Part shown: positions 9,701-19,200 of the stretch, in pieces
Layout of the letters: each line of letters begins with the position of its first letter
Numbering within the stretch: position 1 is the stretch's first letter
Assembly (NCBI GenBank): GCA_040901705.1
Contig: JBBDYI010000050.1
Span: 1 to 46,113, forward strand
DNA from: PLA5 sp040901705
GTDB lineage: Bacteria; Planctomycetota; Planctomycetia; Pirellulales; PLA5
Length of the DNA: 46,113 bases
Direction: 5' to 3'
Position numbers and translations under genes: made by a program
The notes under the pieces: generated by a model
The model's database searches: none
What the model was told of the DNA's origin: nothing
What the model saw: the letters and a program-made list of their open reading frames with translations, nothing else

Positions 9701-12200
9701 CCGAGAAGTTCAAGCCGGCAATCGCCAGAACATTGTTGCCGTCGACGAGTAGCGAGCGAAACGCCGAGATGTCGATCGACTCGAACGCCACCGCCGCGTC
9801 GTCGGCACGTTCGGCCGTTGCGGTTGAGTCCCACGCGATCGCGGCCGGCGCGTTGCGGCTGGCGACGAGCGTACCATTGAGGTAGGCTGCGAAACCGTCG
9901 TCGTACCGCATGCGGATTGTCAGCACGTCGACCGCCGCCGCATCGGCCACGGTAAACGGCACGCGCACCAGCGCGGTGGCGGTGACGCCGCGCATCGCGT
10001 CGTACAGATCGGTCTCGATGAGCGGCTGATAGCGCGGCACCTCGACGCCGAACACTTGGACCTCGCCCAGCGACAGCACAGTCGGCTCGTCTGGGTTACC
10101 TTGCCCGCCCGTGCCGGAAAGATCGGGATCGGGCGTGCGGCGGATGCGGACGAACTGCCCGAACACAGGCCCGCCGGCCAGGGTTTCGAGATCGAGGTCG
10201 AAGTTGGCCGGGCCATTGAGCGTGCCGCCGCCGAGGATGTTTTCCGGATTCAACAGGCCCGACGACCAGGCGACGGTGAAAGCGTCGGATTCGAGCACGT
10301 CGACGGTGATGTCGCGGAGCCGCGACTGGCAGCAGCCGTCGCCACGATTGCGGACGACGATTCGAGAGATTTCGTGCGGCGCGGTGAGGTCGAGTTCCCA
10401 CGTCGGGTCGGGATCGCCGGCGGCCGTGTGCGTGAAGTTGCCGAGATTGCCGTCGACGGCGAGTTCGGGTCCGTAGGCGGCGTTGGTTGTCGATTGTATG
10501 ACCGGTTTTCCCGCAGCGACGTTCTCGGCCGTCGACGCCGGCGCTAGTCCGAACACTTGCACTTCGCCGAGCGACAGCACAGCGCCCTCGTCCGCGGTTC
10601 CCACACCACCGACGCCGGAGTTGTCAGGATCGGGAATTCGCGAGACGCGCACGATCCCGCCGCTCACGTGCGAGCCGGTCAGGGCCACGAGGTCGAGCGA
10701 CAGAGTTGCCGGCCCGGCGGTCGTGTGATTGCCGAGAATGTTTTCCGGGTTGAGCAATTCCGACACGAACAGGTCGGTCGTATCGGCGGCGTCGCGGATC
10801 GTTACGCGAATGTCCCGCAGCCGTGATTGACAGCAACCGTCGCCGCGGTTGCGGATTACGATGTTGTCCAAGTCGAACGTTCCGCCGAGATTGACTTGCC
10901 AGGTCGGGTTCGGATCGGTCGACAGCGTGTGCGTAAAATTGCCGAGGTTGCCGTCGACGGCCAGGCTGGCCGCGAATGCGCCGTTGGTCGTCGACTGCGT
11001 GGCCGCGCCGGCCAGCGCTAGATTTGACATGGTTTCCGATGCCACGGCCAGCACTTGCACCTCGGCCAGCGACAGCACGGCGGCTTCGTCGGCGTTGCCC
11101 CCTCCGCCGGAACCGGAGAGATCGGGATCGGGCACACGGGTGATGCGAATGATGCCGCCGTCGACCGTGCCGCCGGTGAGGGCGACGAGGTCGAGCGTAA
11201 TGCTGGTCGGGCCGACGTCGAGCAGGCCGCCGCCGAGTACGTTTTCCGGATTGAGCAGGTCGGAGACGAATCGGTCGGTCGTGTCGGCGGCGTCGCGGAT
11301 CGTCACGCGGATATCGCGCAGCCGCGACAGGCAGCAACTCGTGCGATTGTTGATGACGATCTCGGCGACGTCGTAGCTGCCGTTGAGGATCAATTGCCAC
11401 GTCGGATTGGAGTCGGCGCCGAGCGTGTGCGTGAAGTTGCCGTTGTTGCCGTCGATGGCGAGGTTGGCCGTGAATGCGGCGTTGGTGGTCGATTGCGTGG
11501 CCGTGCCGCCGGGGGCGACGTTGACCAAATCGAGTTGCGGCGGCAGCGGGGCGTCGAACCCGATCGCCGCCGGCCCGGTGAGCCAACCGCTCGCATCGAA
11601 CGACGGAGCGAACCAGTCCGCCGGAAACTGGCCAGCCGACGCCGGCACGAGCACCGAGGCTGCGTTTGCCGCGGACAGCAGCGTCGTCGGCGCGGTCTCG
11701 TTGGCGATGCCGTAGGAAACGTCAGTGCGTTGTGCGGGGAAATTCTGTCCGGCCGTGGAAAACTCGCTGGCGATCGTCATGTCGGGCCGCACCAGCGCGA
11801 GGTATTCGCCGTCGGCGTTGAGCGAAAAGTTGGCGTGCAGGTTTCCCGCCGCGTCGGGCACGCCGTCGCCGGACGCGAAGACGACGAGAAACTCGCCGGC
11901 CGCGAGCGGCGTGGCGGGGAACGTCCACCGCGTTGGGTTCGCCGGATCGTCGGTCAAATGCCAGCCAGCCAGGTCGGCCGGCGCGTCGCCGACGTTGCGA
12001 ATTTCGATCCAGTCGGGCGTCCGCGGCGGCGTGGAACCGTCCACGAGCGAGCCGCCGTTGCTGGCGACGAACTCGGTGATTACCGGATCGGCCGCCAGCA
12101 TCATCCGCCCTTCGAGCCGCTCGGCAAGCAACGCCCGTCGCTGTCGGCGAGAATTGGATGTATGGCGTACGAACGGTTGAAACCTGCCAAGAATGATCAT
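6798..12200 (-). CDS. Giant secreted CotH/lamin-tail/dockerin protein
   Basis: 1,800 residues. The N-terminus carries LAERLEGRMMLAAD, the planctomycete secreted-protein signature. Approximate domains: lamin-tail domain (35-150); three F-type-lectin-like modules (227-385, 385-555, 557-723), each with FTHT, a Trp, and a CC-x-S-RLRDI motif; a galactose-binding-like segment (725-850); chitobiase C-terminal-like strand region (880-965); CotH kinase-like domain (1000-1350, with WDVEWNF); a second chitobiase-like segment (1418-1497); a second lamin-tail domain (1497-1637); and a dockerin type I pair (1655-1713, Ca-binding loops DANLDDRVDLAD and DLNGDGAVDRHD). CotH domains in spore coats phosphorylate proteins; activity here is untested. 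ATG 12200 is preferred over TTG 12209 because AAGGA lies ten bases upstream. About 85 basic residues follow the dockerin, which is unusual. Confidence 0.9.
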   Translation of the reverse strand: MIILGRFQPFVRHTSNSRRQRRALLAERLEGRMMLAADPVITEFVASNGGSLVDGSTPPRTPDWIEIRNVGDAPADLAGWHLTDDPANPTRWTFPATPLAAGEFLVVFASGDGVPDAAGNLHANFSLNADGEYLALVRPDMTIASEFSTAGQNFPAQRTDVSYGIANETAPTTLLSAANAASVLVPASAGQFPADWFAPSFDASGWLTGPAAIGFDAPLPPQLDLVNVAPGGTATQSTTNAAFTANLAIDGNNGNFTHTLGADSNPTWQLILNGSYDVAEIVINNRTSCCLSRLRDIRVTIRDAADTTDRFVSDLLNPENVLGGGLLDVGPTSITLDLVALTGGTVDGGIIRITRVPDPDLSGSGGGGNADEAAVLSLAEVQVLAVASETMSNLALAGAATQSTTNGAFAASLAVDGNLGNFTHTLSTDPNPTWQVNLGGTFDLDNIVIRNRGDGCCQSRLRDIRVTIRDAADTTDLFVSELLNPENILGNHTTAGPATLSLDLVALTGSHVSGGIVRVSRIPDPDNSGVGGVGTADEGAVLSLGEVQVFGLAPASTAENVAAGKPVIQSTTNAAYGPELAVDGNLGNFTHTAAGDPDPTWELDLTAPHEISRIVVRNRGDGCCQSRLRDITVDVLESDAFTVAWSSGLLNPENILGGGTLNGPANFDLDLETLAGGPVFGQFVRIRRTPDPDLSGTGGQGNPDEPTVLSLGEVQVFGVEVPRYQPLIETDLYDAMRGVTATALVRVPFTVADAAAVDVLTIRMRYDDGFAAYLNGTLVASRNAPAAIAWDSTATAERADDAAVAFESIDISAFRSLLVDGNNVLAIAGLNFSAGDDDFLLSAELVATDVLSSSIGYMAMPTPGTLNGPGFAGFVADTTYSGDPLTYHGRGFYDDPFDVTLATATAGATLVYTTDGSPPTLSHGTIVAPADTATPPSAVVPISTTTTLRVAAFKQGFEPSNVDTQTYIFLDDVLTQTGAGQPTSWNGFPADYAMDPNVVNNPAYAATIKSDLQAIPTMSIVMDPADLFGPASGIYTFPEARGDAWERGASIELINTDGTSAFQIDAGVSMFGFGFRPHTSTPKHAFHLSFKSQYGASKLQYPLFADSPVDKFDDLILRAQGNASWGDFRTTIQYTQYIHDSWARDTMRDMGDLTTHATYVNLYINGLYWGLYNPVERPDAGFMSEYQGGEKEEYFALNARTGTIEAIDGGAAAIADWDSLIALADSSAATAAGYAQIAERIDIDNLMDYVLVNFYGGNKDWPGNNGNNMRVSRRNAPGYKWTSFVWDVEWNFQEVGYNATGINTSYRSPTRIHTRLMANPEYKIRFADRAYQHLYNDGNLTPAQVAARWMVRAAEIDRAVVGESARWGDARREPPYTRDVEWIGEQNRLLTQYFPQRTGILIGQLRSAGAFPTLEAPAFNQHGGEVSVGFDLTMSAPSGAIYYTLDGTDPRLTGGALNPNAVLYTAAVELSDATLVKARTLLSGQWSPLDEALFSVGSPIRVTEIMYHPREAAAGETFTDRDQYEYVELQNTSDETVNLAGYQFTAGVAFTFPAMSLAAGERTVVVANATAFAERYPAAANIAGQYAGNLSNGGETLALSGPLGEVIQSFSYDDAWYAETDGPGKALLIVNPLAAVESWDLAASWRAGREVDGSPGSVDVLHGDANLDDRVDLADVVLVQTHIGLNVGATRGDGDLNGDGAVDRHDAAIVARGFGRNYPAAAPIASAVVAQVVGRGSETNAPIDSPPASAMRLASARRRPAARTIDRAVDEVLGDSSLAANRVRRVARISQTAHTLRDSR

Positions 12201-12321
12201 TGCGAACAATTCCTTAACCTATGCGGAACGCGGCGCGAGCCGAGTTGTCGTGAGTGGATTTCGGGAACGCGGCAGCACGGCCATGTGGACACGAAAAAAG
12301 GCCACCCGGCTTCGAGGTGAC

Positions 12322-12421
12322 NNNNNNNNNNNNNNNNNNNNNNNNNNNNNNNNNNNNNNNNNNNNNNNNNNNNNNNNNNNNNNNNNNNNNNNNNNNNNNN
12401 NNNNNNNNNNNNNNNNNNNNN
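12322..12421. other. Assembly gap, 100 N
   Basis: Exactly 100 Ns, a conventional placeholder rather than a measured length. The base run just left of it ends in GGTGAC, which matches the end of the repeat unit to its right, so the tandem array probably continues through the gap. Confidence 0.95.
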
Positions 12422-12501
12422 CTTTGAGAACGGTGACCTTTGAGAACGGTGACCTTTGAGAACGGTGACCTTTGAGAACGGTGACCTTTGAGGGCGGTCA
12501 T
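12422..12501. repeat. 16-bp tandem repeat array
   Basis: Four exact copies of CTTTGAGAACGGTGAC (12422-12437, 12438-12453, 12454-12469, 12470-12485) and a fifth diverged copy (12486-12501). Each junction creates GGTGACC, an interrupted palindrome (GGT-N-ACC). There are no spacers, so it is not a CRISPR. Copy number is probably under-represented because the array abuts the 100-N gap. Confidence 0.95.
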
Positions 12502-12524
12502 CTTCCGCCGAAACAAGCACTAAG

Positions 12525-13667
12525 TCAAACGGATCGTCGCCGCCGCGCCGCTGCGAACAAGGCGATTGCGGCCATCCCGGCCAGGGCCACAGTCGAAGGT
12601 TCCGGCACCGGCGAGCCGAACACCTGCACTTCGCCCATCGACAGCACGATCGCGTCGTCAGCGTTGCCCGAGACGAACTGCGAAGGCGTGCGGCCGACGC
12701 GAACGAACTGGCCGCCCACGGCATTGCCGACCAGTTCGTGCAGGTCCAAGGCGAGCGTTTCCGGTCCCGTGGCGTAGTTGTTCGGATCGCCGCCGCCCAG
12801 TGCGTTGTCGGGATTCAGCAGCGGCGAAGAATACACGACGGTCGAACCGTCCGCGGCGAGAATGTCGACGGTGATGTCGCGCAAGCGGCCGTTGCAGCAG
12901 CCGTCGCGATTGTGGATCACGACCGAATCGACGTTGTACCGATCGCCGAGATCGACTTGCCAGAACGGCGACAGGTCGGCGCTCGACGTGTGCGTGAAGT
13001 CGCCCACGTTGTCGTTGTTGCCGTTGGCGGCGGCGTAGCCGATGTTCGAAGACTCCGTCACCGGCTGGTTGAGCGCGAGGTTGTTGGCCAGTCCCACGAC
13101 TTCGCCGATCGACAGCACGGAACCTTCGTCGGCGTTGCCGACGCCACCCGTGCCGGAAAGGTCCGGGTCGGGCGTGCGCGTGATCTTGATCGTGCGGCCG
13201 AGGACGCCGAGCGCGGGAATATCCAATTGCGGCGGCCCGCCCGTTCCGCCGCCGCCGAGGACGTTCTCAGCGTTGAGCAGCGGAGACAGATAGACCGAGT
13301 TGCCGGCGAAGTCGAACACTTCCACCGTGATGTCGCGGAGCCGCGATTGGCAGCAACCGCCGCCGCGATTGTAGATCGTCAGGCTGTCGAGCGGGATGCT
13401 CGCGCCGAGGTCGATCTGCCACGTCGGATTCGGATCACCGGAAACCGTGTGCGTGAAATCGGTGGTCAGGCCGTTGGCGGCAAGACCGGCGACAAATCCG
13501 CCATTCGTCGTCGACTGCGTCGCCGCCGCCCCGTGGCCGATTACGGCGTTTACTTGAGCCGCGCGGACGGAGATGCAGGGCAACGAGAAGAATAGCATCG
13601 CCATCGCCCCTCGCAGCCAATTCGGGCGCACTTTCCGAGGCGATGGGGCAATTGAGAAGTCTTGCAT
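12525..13667 (-). CDS. PEP-CTERM protein with two F-type-lectin-like modules
   Basis: 380 residues: an N-terminal basic stretch and signal segment (about 17-36, ending VRA-A), two F-type-lectin-like modules (about 38-195 and 197-349), and a PEP-CTERM tail (PVPEPSTVALAGMAAIALF then RRRRSV). Each module has FTHT, a W-Q-I/V-DLG strand, an N-R-x(1-2)-CC motif followed by RLRDITV, and a late PDPDLSG or related loop. Fucolectins of this fold bind fucose through His and two Arg, with a disulfide between adjacent cysteines, so sugar binding is a reasonable inference. The modules are the same type as the three in the downstream CotH gene. ATG 13667 has GGGAG seven bases upstream; a start at 13703 is less likely. 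It likely sits in the envelope or matrix. Confidence 0.88.
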   Translation of the reverse strand: MQDFSIAPSPRKVRPNWLRGAMAMLFFSLPCISVRAAQVNAVIGHGAAATQSTTNGGFVAGLAANGLTTDFTHTVSGDPNPTWQIDLGASIPLDSLTIYNRGGGCCQSRLRDITVEVFDFAGNSVYLSPLLNAENVLGGGGTGGPPQLDIPALGVLGRTIKITRTPDPDLSGTGGVGNADEGSVLSIGEVVGLANNLALNQPVTESSNIGYAAANGNNDNVGDFTHTSSADLSPFWQVDLGDRYNVDSVVIHNRDGCCNGRLRDITVDILAADGSTVVYSSPLLNPDNALGGGDPNNYATGPETLALDLHELVGNAVGGQFVRVGRTPSQFVSGNADDAIVLSMGEVQVFGSPVPEPSTVALAGMAAIALFAAARRRRSV

Positions 13668-13779
13668 TAGCGTTCTCCCGACAAATCCGCAACCAACACA
13701 CACTCGATGCTAACTTTGGACGATAATCTCGCTGCCGGGCAATTTCAATCACTTGCCGCGAGATTTTCCGAAATCTTCG

Positions 13780-16080
13780 CTAATGAGGGGGTTTTGTCGG
13801 ATTCGCGTGGGGCTTGTCGATCGCGGCCTCAACCACCAACCACGTGCGTCCGTGCGGCGGAATTTTAACGTGGACTACGGCGCGCTGTCGCGAATCGAGT
13901 TCGATGCGACGGGGCGGCCCTTGCTGCTCGCGGACCGAGGCGATCCCTTCGAGACCCGCGTAGTACAGCGGTAATACGACGTCGCGCTCGGCGGCTACGT
14001 CCAGCGGGTTGTGGATCATCGCCAGCGCCCGCATGGACAGCCGGGGATTGACCAGCACCATGTAGTCGACGTCACGGCCATCGGCGCGGCGGGCGTGGAT
14101 GACGTCCGATTCGAGAATGTCCCGATACTTCTTGAACCAGTCGACCCAGCGTTTTACGAGCGCGCGGGTTTCGTCTGAGTCGTACAGGCGCGGTCCCCGC
14201 CAACAGGCCTGCACACCGGCGCCGAGCGTGTTGGCCAGATGGGCTTCGAAGTCTGGCAAATGTTCGCCCAGCGGTTCGAGCGTCGCCGCCGGTCCGCCGC
14301 CGTGGTATTCGGTCAACGGCACGAACATCCAGCCGGACGTCTGCGGCTTGGTCCACGTGCCGTCGAAGATGTGCTGCCGGGCGTGGATCAGTTGCTGCTC
14401 GCGCGGCAAGGACCAGTTGCTCTCGCGATAGCCCATGCCCGTCTTGCTGCCGCCGGCGAGGAAATAGAAGTCGGGCTGATTGACGTACACGCCGCGCTCC
14501 CGGCACCAGGAGTACAGATCGGCGCTCATCCGCCAGTTGACCCATTGCGAATCGTCCATGCCGCGGTGACCGGGGTGTTTGGTCGAAGCGCAGACGTCGC
14601 CGGGATAAGGTCCGTCGTGTTCGAGCAGGTCGAGTCCCGTTCCTGCGATGAACGCTTTGATCTTGCGATGATAGTTTTGCCCCCACTGGCTGCCGAAGCA
14701 GGGCGCCTGGCCGAATATCGCCCCGCCGGTCTTGCCGGTGGCGGGATTGATGACGTCGTTGTCGTCGTCGATGCGCCGGCTGCTGAACAGCGAGTAGCCG
14801 CCGACCTCGATGCCCTTGACATGAGCGTAGTCGACATCTTCGCGCACCTTGGCGATGTAGGCGGGATCCTCGTTTTCCATGTCCAGCCCGCTGCCGAACG
14901 TGTAGATGATCATTTCGAATCCCACCGCCGCACATTGATCGACCGCGGCGCGGAACACGCGCGAATCGGCCGAGCGGACGTGCATCATCAGCGGGTTCTC
15001 GGTGATCCACGGCGCAAGACCGCGCATCGCGCGGCGTAGAGTAAGCCCCTTTCGCTCGCGCTCGGTCGAATCGTGGATCACGAGGTAGCTGCGAAAGCTC
15101 GTCGTCGTGCCGCCGGGTTCGATCTCCAAACCGGGACCGACCGGCGGCCGCACGACGAGCAAGCACGGCGTCAGCTTGTTGTAATGAACCTGCGTTGGAT
15201 AGGCCGGATCGGCCTCCCACACGGCAACGCGATTGCTCGTCGCGGCGTCCATGCCCTTGAACATGTAGTCGGACAACACGTCGACGTCGGGCACGCGCCA
15301 GACCGATTCCGGACGGTCGTCGACGGCCGACTCGCCTTCCACCGCGGCCAGCCGGTCGCTCTCGAACCGATCCAGACGAATCGGCCGGTCCTGCGCATTG
15401 GCGATGGAAATCCACTTACCGATCACCGGCAGTCCGTCGTACAGCTCGTAATGGACCGTTACGGTGATGCCGCGCGTTGATTCGTCAGGGCCGCGGAAAA
15501 CGAGATCGACGGCGACTCCGGGCGGCGGCCAAGGCAGATTCGCAGCGTGACGTTTGCGTTTCCAGGCGAACGGCGCGATCGGTTTGCCGATTCTGTGGGA
15601 CACCAATTGGAACGATTTGGGATCGGCCTTTAGTAGGCTCGTCCAGCCGGGCGATAGATATGCTCTATCGGGCTGACCGATGAGTCCGCCGACCGCGTAT
15701 TGCTTTCCGCCGAGCGTGACGGTGGCTTCCGGCTCGACCGCGCGCAACATCGATGCGCCCGTCATCAGATTATCGAGCGCGATCGTGGCGGCGTTGGGCT
15801 TCAGTCGGATGACGCGGCGCACCAATCCGTTGGTGAGCACCAGTTCGTCGTCACTGGCGCTAACGATTGCTTTGGCCGCGGCGGCGTCGAGGAGCCAGTC
15901 GTGCGTCAAAAACCAGGTTGACCGACTTGATATGTCGGTAGCCTCGTCCGCCGCCGCAGAGGTTCCTGTGTCCGCTGCAACGAAACCGTCGCCGAAGAAC
16001 GCAATGCTGGCCGCGAAAACGACCAGCGCAAGGAATCGGCAGCGGCATCGAACCGACGGATTGGCAGATGGATTATTCAT
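13780..16080 (-). CDS. Putative secreted glycoside hydrolase, alpha-galactosidase-like
   Basis: 766 residues with a signal peptide (about 1-36: basic start, then LALVVFAASIAFFGDGFVAA). The N-terminal half (about 50-330) looks like a beta-sandwich; the middle (about 345-620) looks like a TIM barrel with acidic strand ends, for example LLEHDGPYPGD and VNQPDFYFLAGG, and the C-terminus is another beta domain. This arrangement resembles clan GH-D (GH27/GH36 alpha-galactosidase-like) proteins found in planctomycetes and Bacteroidetes. The catalytic residues cannot be assigned with certainty; the Asp in EHDGP is one candidate. It probably acts on polysaccharide outside the cytoplasm. ATG 16080 is preferred to an upstream frame start at 16224, which would bury the signal peptide. 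It lies 112 bp upstream of the PEP-CTERM gene on the same strand. Confidence 0.6.
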   Translation of the reverse strand: MNNPSANPSVRCRCRFLALVVFAASIAFFGDGFVAADTGTSAAADEATDISSRSTWFLTHDWLLDAAAAKAIVSASDDELVLTNGLVRRVIRLKPNAATIALDNLMTGASMLRAVEPEATVTLGGKQYAVGGLIGQPDRAYLSPGWTSLLKADPKSFQLVSHRIGKPIAPFAWKRKRHAANLPWPPPGVAVDLVFRGPDESTRGITVTVHYELYDGLPVIGKWISIANAQDRPIRLDRFESDRLAAVEGESAVDDRPESVWRVPDVDVLSDYMFKGMDAATSNRVAVWEADPAYPTQVHYNKLTPCLLVVRPPVGPGLEIEPGGTTTSFRSYLVIHDSTERERKGLTLRRAMRGLAPWITENPLMMHVRSADSRVFRAAVDQCAAVGFEMIIYTFGSGLDMENEDPAYIAKVREDVDYAHVKGIEVGGYSLFSSRRIDDDNDVINPATGKTGGAIFGQAPCFGSQWGQNYHRKIKAFIAGTGLDLLEHDGPYPGDVCASTKHPGHRGMDDSQWVNWRMSADLYSWCRERGVYVNQPDFYFLAGGSKTGMGYRESNWSLPREQQLIHARQHIFDGTWTKPQTSGWMFVPLTEYHGGGPAATLEPLGEHLPDFEAHLANTLGAGVQACWRGPRLYDSDETRALVKRWVDWFKKYRDILESDVIHARRADGRDVDYMVLVNPRLSMRALAMIHNPLDVAAERDVVLPLYYAGLEGIASVREQQGPPRRIELDSRQRAVVHVKIPPHGRTWLVVEAAIDKPHANPTKPPH

Positions 16081-16281
16081 GCCGCGATGATAGTTGCCCG
16101 CGCGGCTGCCGGACAGCGGCGTAATCGGTGTCGAACGAAAGTAGTGCGGCGGGCATGGCGACTCCAAAGCGGTTCGAAAACGCAGAGGCACGTTCGGAAA
16201 GTTCTGCCTTGAAATAGCGAACACAGTGGTTGCAGTTCCAGCTATTCGGCAGCGCTACGTGCAAACCCCGCCGGTGCCCGA

Positions 16282-19200
16282 CTAATCGACGCTCTGAAAA
16301 TATCGCTTCAAGCGTTCTTCGTATCCCCGCGGGGCGCGGCGGAGTGCGTCGGCGCGGATGGCGTCTTGTTGCCGTTTGGGCAGCTTGGCGAACCACGGCG
16401 GCTGCTGATATTCTCCTTCGCCGTGAGCGGCCGCGTCGCCGTTGGTGTCGGCGGTGCGACTGTCAGCACCTTGGGGACCGCCGAGTTGTTCAAGCGGGTT
16501 GTCGCCGGCGGATTGGTTTGGCGCGGGTGCGCCGCCGACCGATGAACCGCCACCCTTGCCGAGGGCGGATGCGGCGCCAGCGGCCGAGGGCTGGCCCTGA
16601 CCTTCACCCATGCCCTGACCTTCGCCCATGCCTTGGCCCTGTCCCTGTCCTTGGCCGAGCGCAGCGGCTTGGACATTAGCAGCCGCGCCGGCAATCATTT
16701 CCGCCGTGACTTCTGGCGCGTTGGGGACGAAGCCTGTACCAAGTTGGCCGGCTGGGCTTTGCCCGCGTCCCTGGCCCTTTCCCTGGCCCTTTCCTTGTCC
16801 CTGGCCCTGGCCTTCGCCCATGCCTTGACCTTCGCCCATTTCTTGTCCCATCCCTTGTTCCGCGGCGGCGGAAGCGGTTTCACCTGGTTCGCCTTGGCCG
16901 GCGGCGTTCTCGCCAGCGCCCGCGTTCTCCTGACCGCTCGACGCCAACTCGCCGCCGGGCGTTGGCTGGGCCAATTGCGACGCCGTGTCGAGCGCTTCGC
17001 GGATCGGTGGGTTGACGACCTGCTCCTGTCCGGAGACTTCGACCGCGCCTTGTCCCAGCGTCCGCTGGGTCTCGGCGAATTGCTGTCGGGCTTGGGCCAA
17101 GCCTTGGGCCGCGGTGACTTGGGCCGCCGTTGGCGTCGGCGATGGCGAGTTTGCGGAGGACGCGGCCGACGGCGTAGGATTCCCCTCGCCCTGTGCAGCT
17201 TCGCCCGGCTCACTCGGCTGGGTCGGTGTTGCTGCTGCTGCCGCCGCTTCGCCGGCCTTGAGAAGCGCTGCGCCCAATTCGGCGATCGCATCGCGGGCCG
17301 CCTGTTGACGCAGGGCCGCATCGGCGATGGCCTGGGCGATCTGCTGGTCGCGACGAACCTGCTGCTGCCGCGCTGCGATGTCGGCGGCTGCGCGCTGCAA
17401 ATCGGATTGAACCTGCGTCGCCGACTCGACGGCTTGCTTGGGCGATGCGGACGCCGCGGATCCTTGCTTTGCCGTTTGCTGAGCGTCGCGCAAGGCGGAC
17501 GTCGCGCCGGGATCGACCGACGCCGCTTTCTCTGCGAGTTTGCCCGCCGCTTCGGCTTGCGCGGCCAGTTGTCCGGCTTCATGCTCGCCGAGACCTTGCC
17601 TGGCGGCTTCGATTTCGCGGGCGGCTTGGGCGAGTTGATTCGCCGAAGCCTGCTGGGCGTTTTCGGCGCTGTCGGCCTGTCCCTTGCCGAGCGCTTCGCC
17701 GGCCGCCTCGGACGATTTTTCGGCCCCGGCCAAGGATTCCGCCGCCTTTGGAGCGACGGCGGCGGCGTTGTCTTTTGCTTGGGCGGCAAGCTCGCCGACG
17801 TGCTCTTGCGCCGCGGCATCGGGCTTCGCGGTGGACTTGGCGGCCGCGGCCTGGGCGGCTTGCGCGTCGGCTTGTTTTTGGGCATCGGCGAGCGCCGATT
17901 GCGCCTTCGTCCGCTGGGCGTCGGCCGCTTTTGGATTTCCTTCGGCAACATGCTTCGCCGCCTCGCGAGCCGCTTGTTCGGCTGCGGCGAGAGAATCGGC
18001 TGCGGCTCCATTTGCTCCCTGCATGGCTTCGGCAATGGCGTCGGCGACCATTTGCTGCTCCGCCGCGGCTTCTTGCACGGCATGGGGTGTGTCGCTCGGC
18101 GGCGCGGCATCTTCGGCGGCGGCGTCGGCGGCGCGTTGTTGGGCGGCGGCTTCGGCGACTTTGCCTGCCGTCTCAAATGCTTCTGCGGCGGCTTCGCGGC
18201 CGGCGGCGCGTTGCTGGGCGGCCTGGGCGGCGCGGACTTTGTTGGCCGCTTCGTCGAGTTTGGCCAACCGATCGGCCGCGGCGGTGGCGTCGGGATCGAT
18301 GGCCGCTTCGACCGGCTGGCGGGCCGCGTCGAGATTGGCCAGTTGGCCTGCGGCTTCGGCGCCGAGTTCGTGCGCGGCGTCGCCGATTTCCTTGCGCAAT
18401 CCCGCGGCCGCGTCGGCTAGCTTGTCGGCTGCTTCGTCGGCTTGCTTCGAGGTCTCGGCGGCGCTGGCCTTGGATGCCTCGCCGGATCGGCGTTTGGCTT
18501 CGTCCAGTTGCTTGCCGGCCGCTTGAATCGGTTTTTGGGCTTCGGCAAGTTGCTTGGCGACTTGCGGCGCGGTGTTCTTCACGCCCTCGGCGATACGGTC
18601 GGCGACTTTTTCGACCTGGCGTTGTTCCTCGGCGAGGCGCTGGGCGGCGGCCGCGTCTAGCCCATCTGCTTTCGCGGCCTGCTCGGCTTGCTCGGCCACT
18701 TCGCGCTCGGCCGCGGCGGCCCGTTCGAGCGCTTCCGCGGCGCGGGCCAATTCGCCGATCTCAACGCCCAGCGCTCGTCGCTTCGTCGCATCGAGGGCCG
18801 CCGCGACTTCGGCTTGGGCGAGTTCCAATGCTCGTGATGCGTTTTCCGCGGCGGCTTGGGCGGCGTCGGATTCAGTGGCATCGGCCGAATCGTCGCCGGA
18901 GTGCTTCGATACTTCGGCGGCCTGGCGCGCGGCGTCGGAGGCCTGATCGATGCGAGCCTTCGCGGCGGCGGGTAGCTCGCGATCATCGTCTACCTTTTCG
19001 AGCGCGTCGGCGACGCGGTTTTCTTGCAGCGCCGCATTTGCCGGTTCGGTGGCCGCGGATTTTTCGGCGGCGGCTTGCTGTGGGGCGATCTTCGCCAGGT
19101 CGTCGCGGGCCTTTTTCAGATCGCCGACCTGCGCGCGCAGCTCATCGGCCGTTTTGTCGGAATTGGAGAAGTCCGACACGTCCTTCAATCGTTCCTCGAT

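Larger units (their letters stand above)
12201..12524. other. Intergenic region with gap and tandem repeats
   Basis: 324 bp between the PEP-CTERM gene (stop at 12525) and the CotH gene start, both on the minus strand. It holds a 100-N gap and a 16-bp tandem array. The CotH gene promoter should lie here, but the gap hides most of the interval. Confidence 0.8.

Noticed and set aside
12422..12501. Possible CRISPR array
   Set aside because: The 16-bp units are directly adjacent with no spacers, and no cas gene is present.
16214..16247. AATAGC/GCTATT inverted repeat
   Set aside because: Six-base arms with a 22-base loop are expected by chance in this length of sequence.
16633..18420. 595-codon plus-strand frame opposite the coiled-coil gene
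   Set aside because: Arises from the repetitive Ala/Gln codons on the other strand; Gly/Leu/Arg-rich with no start signal or domain.
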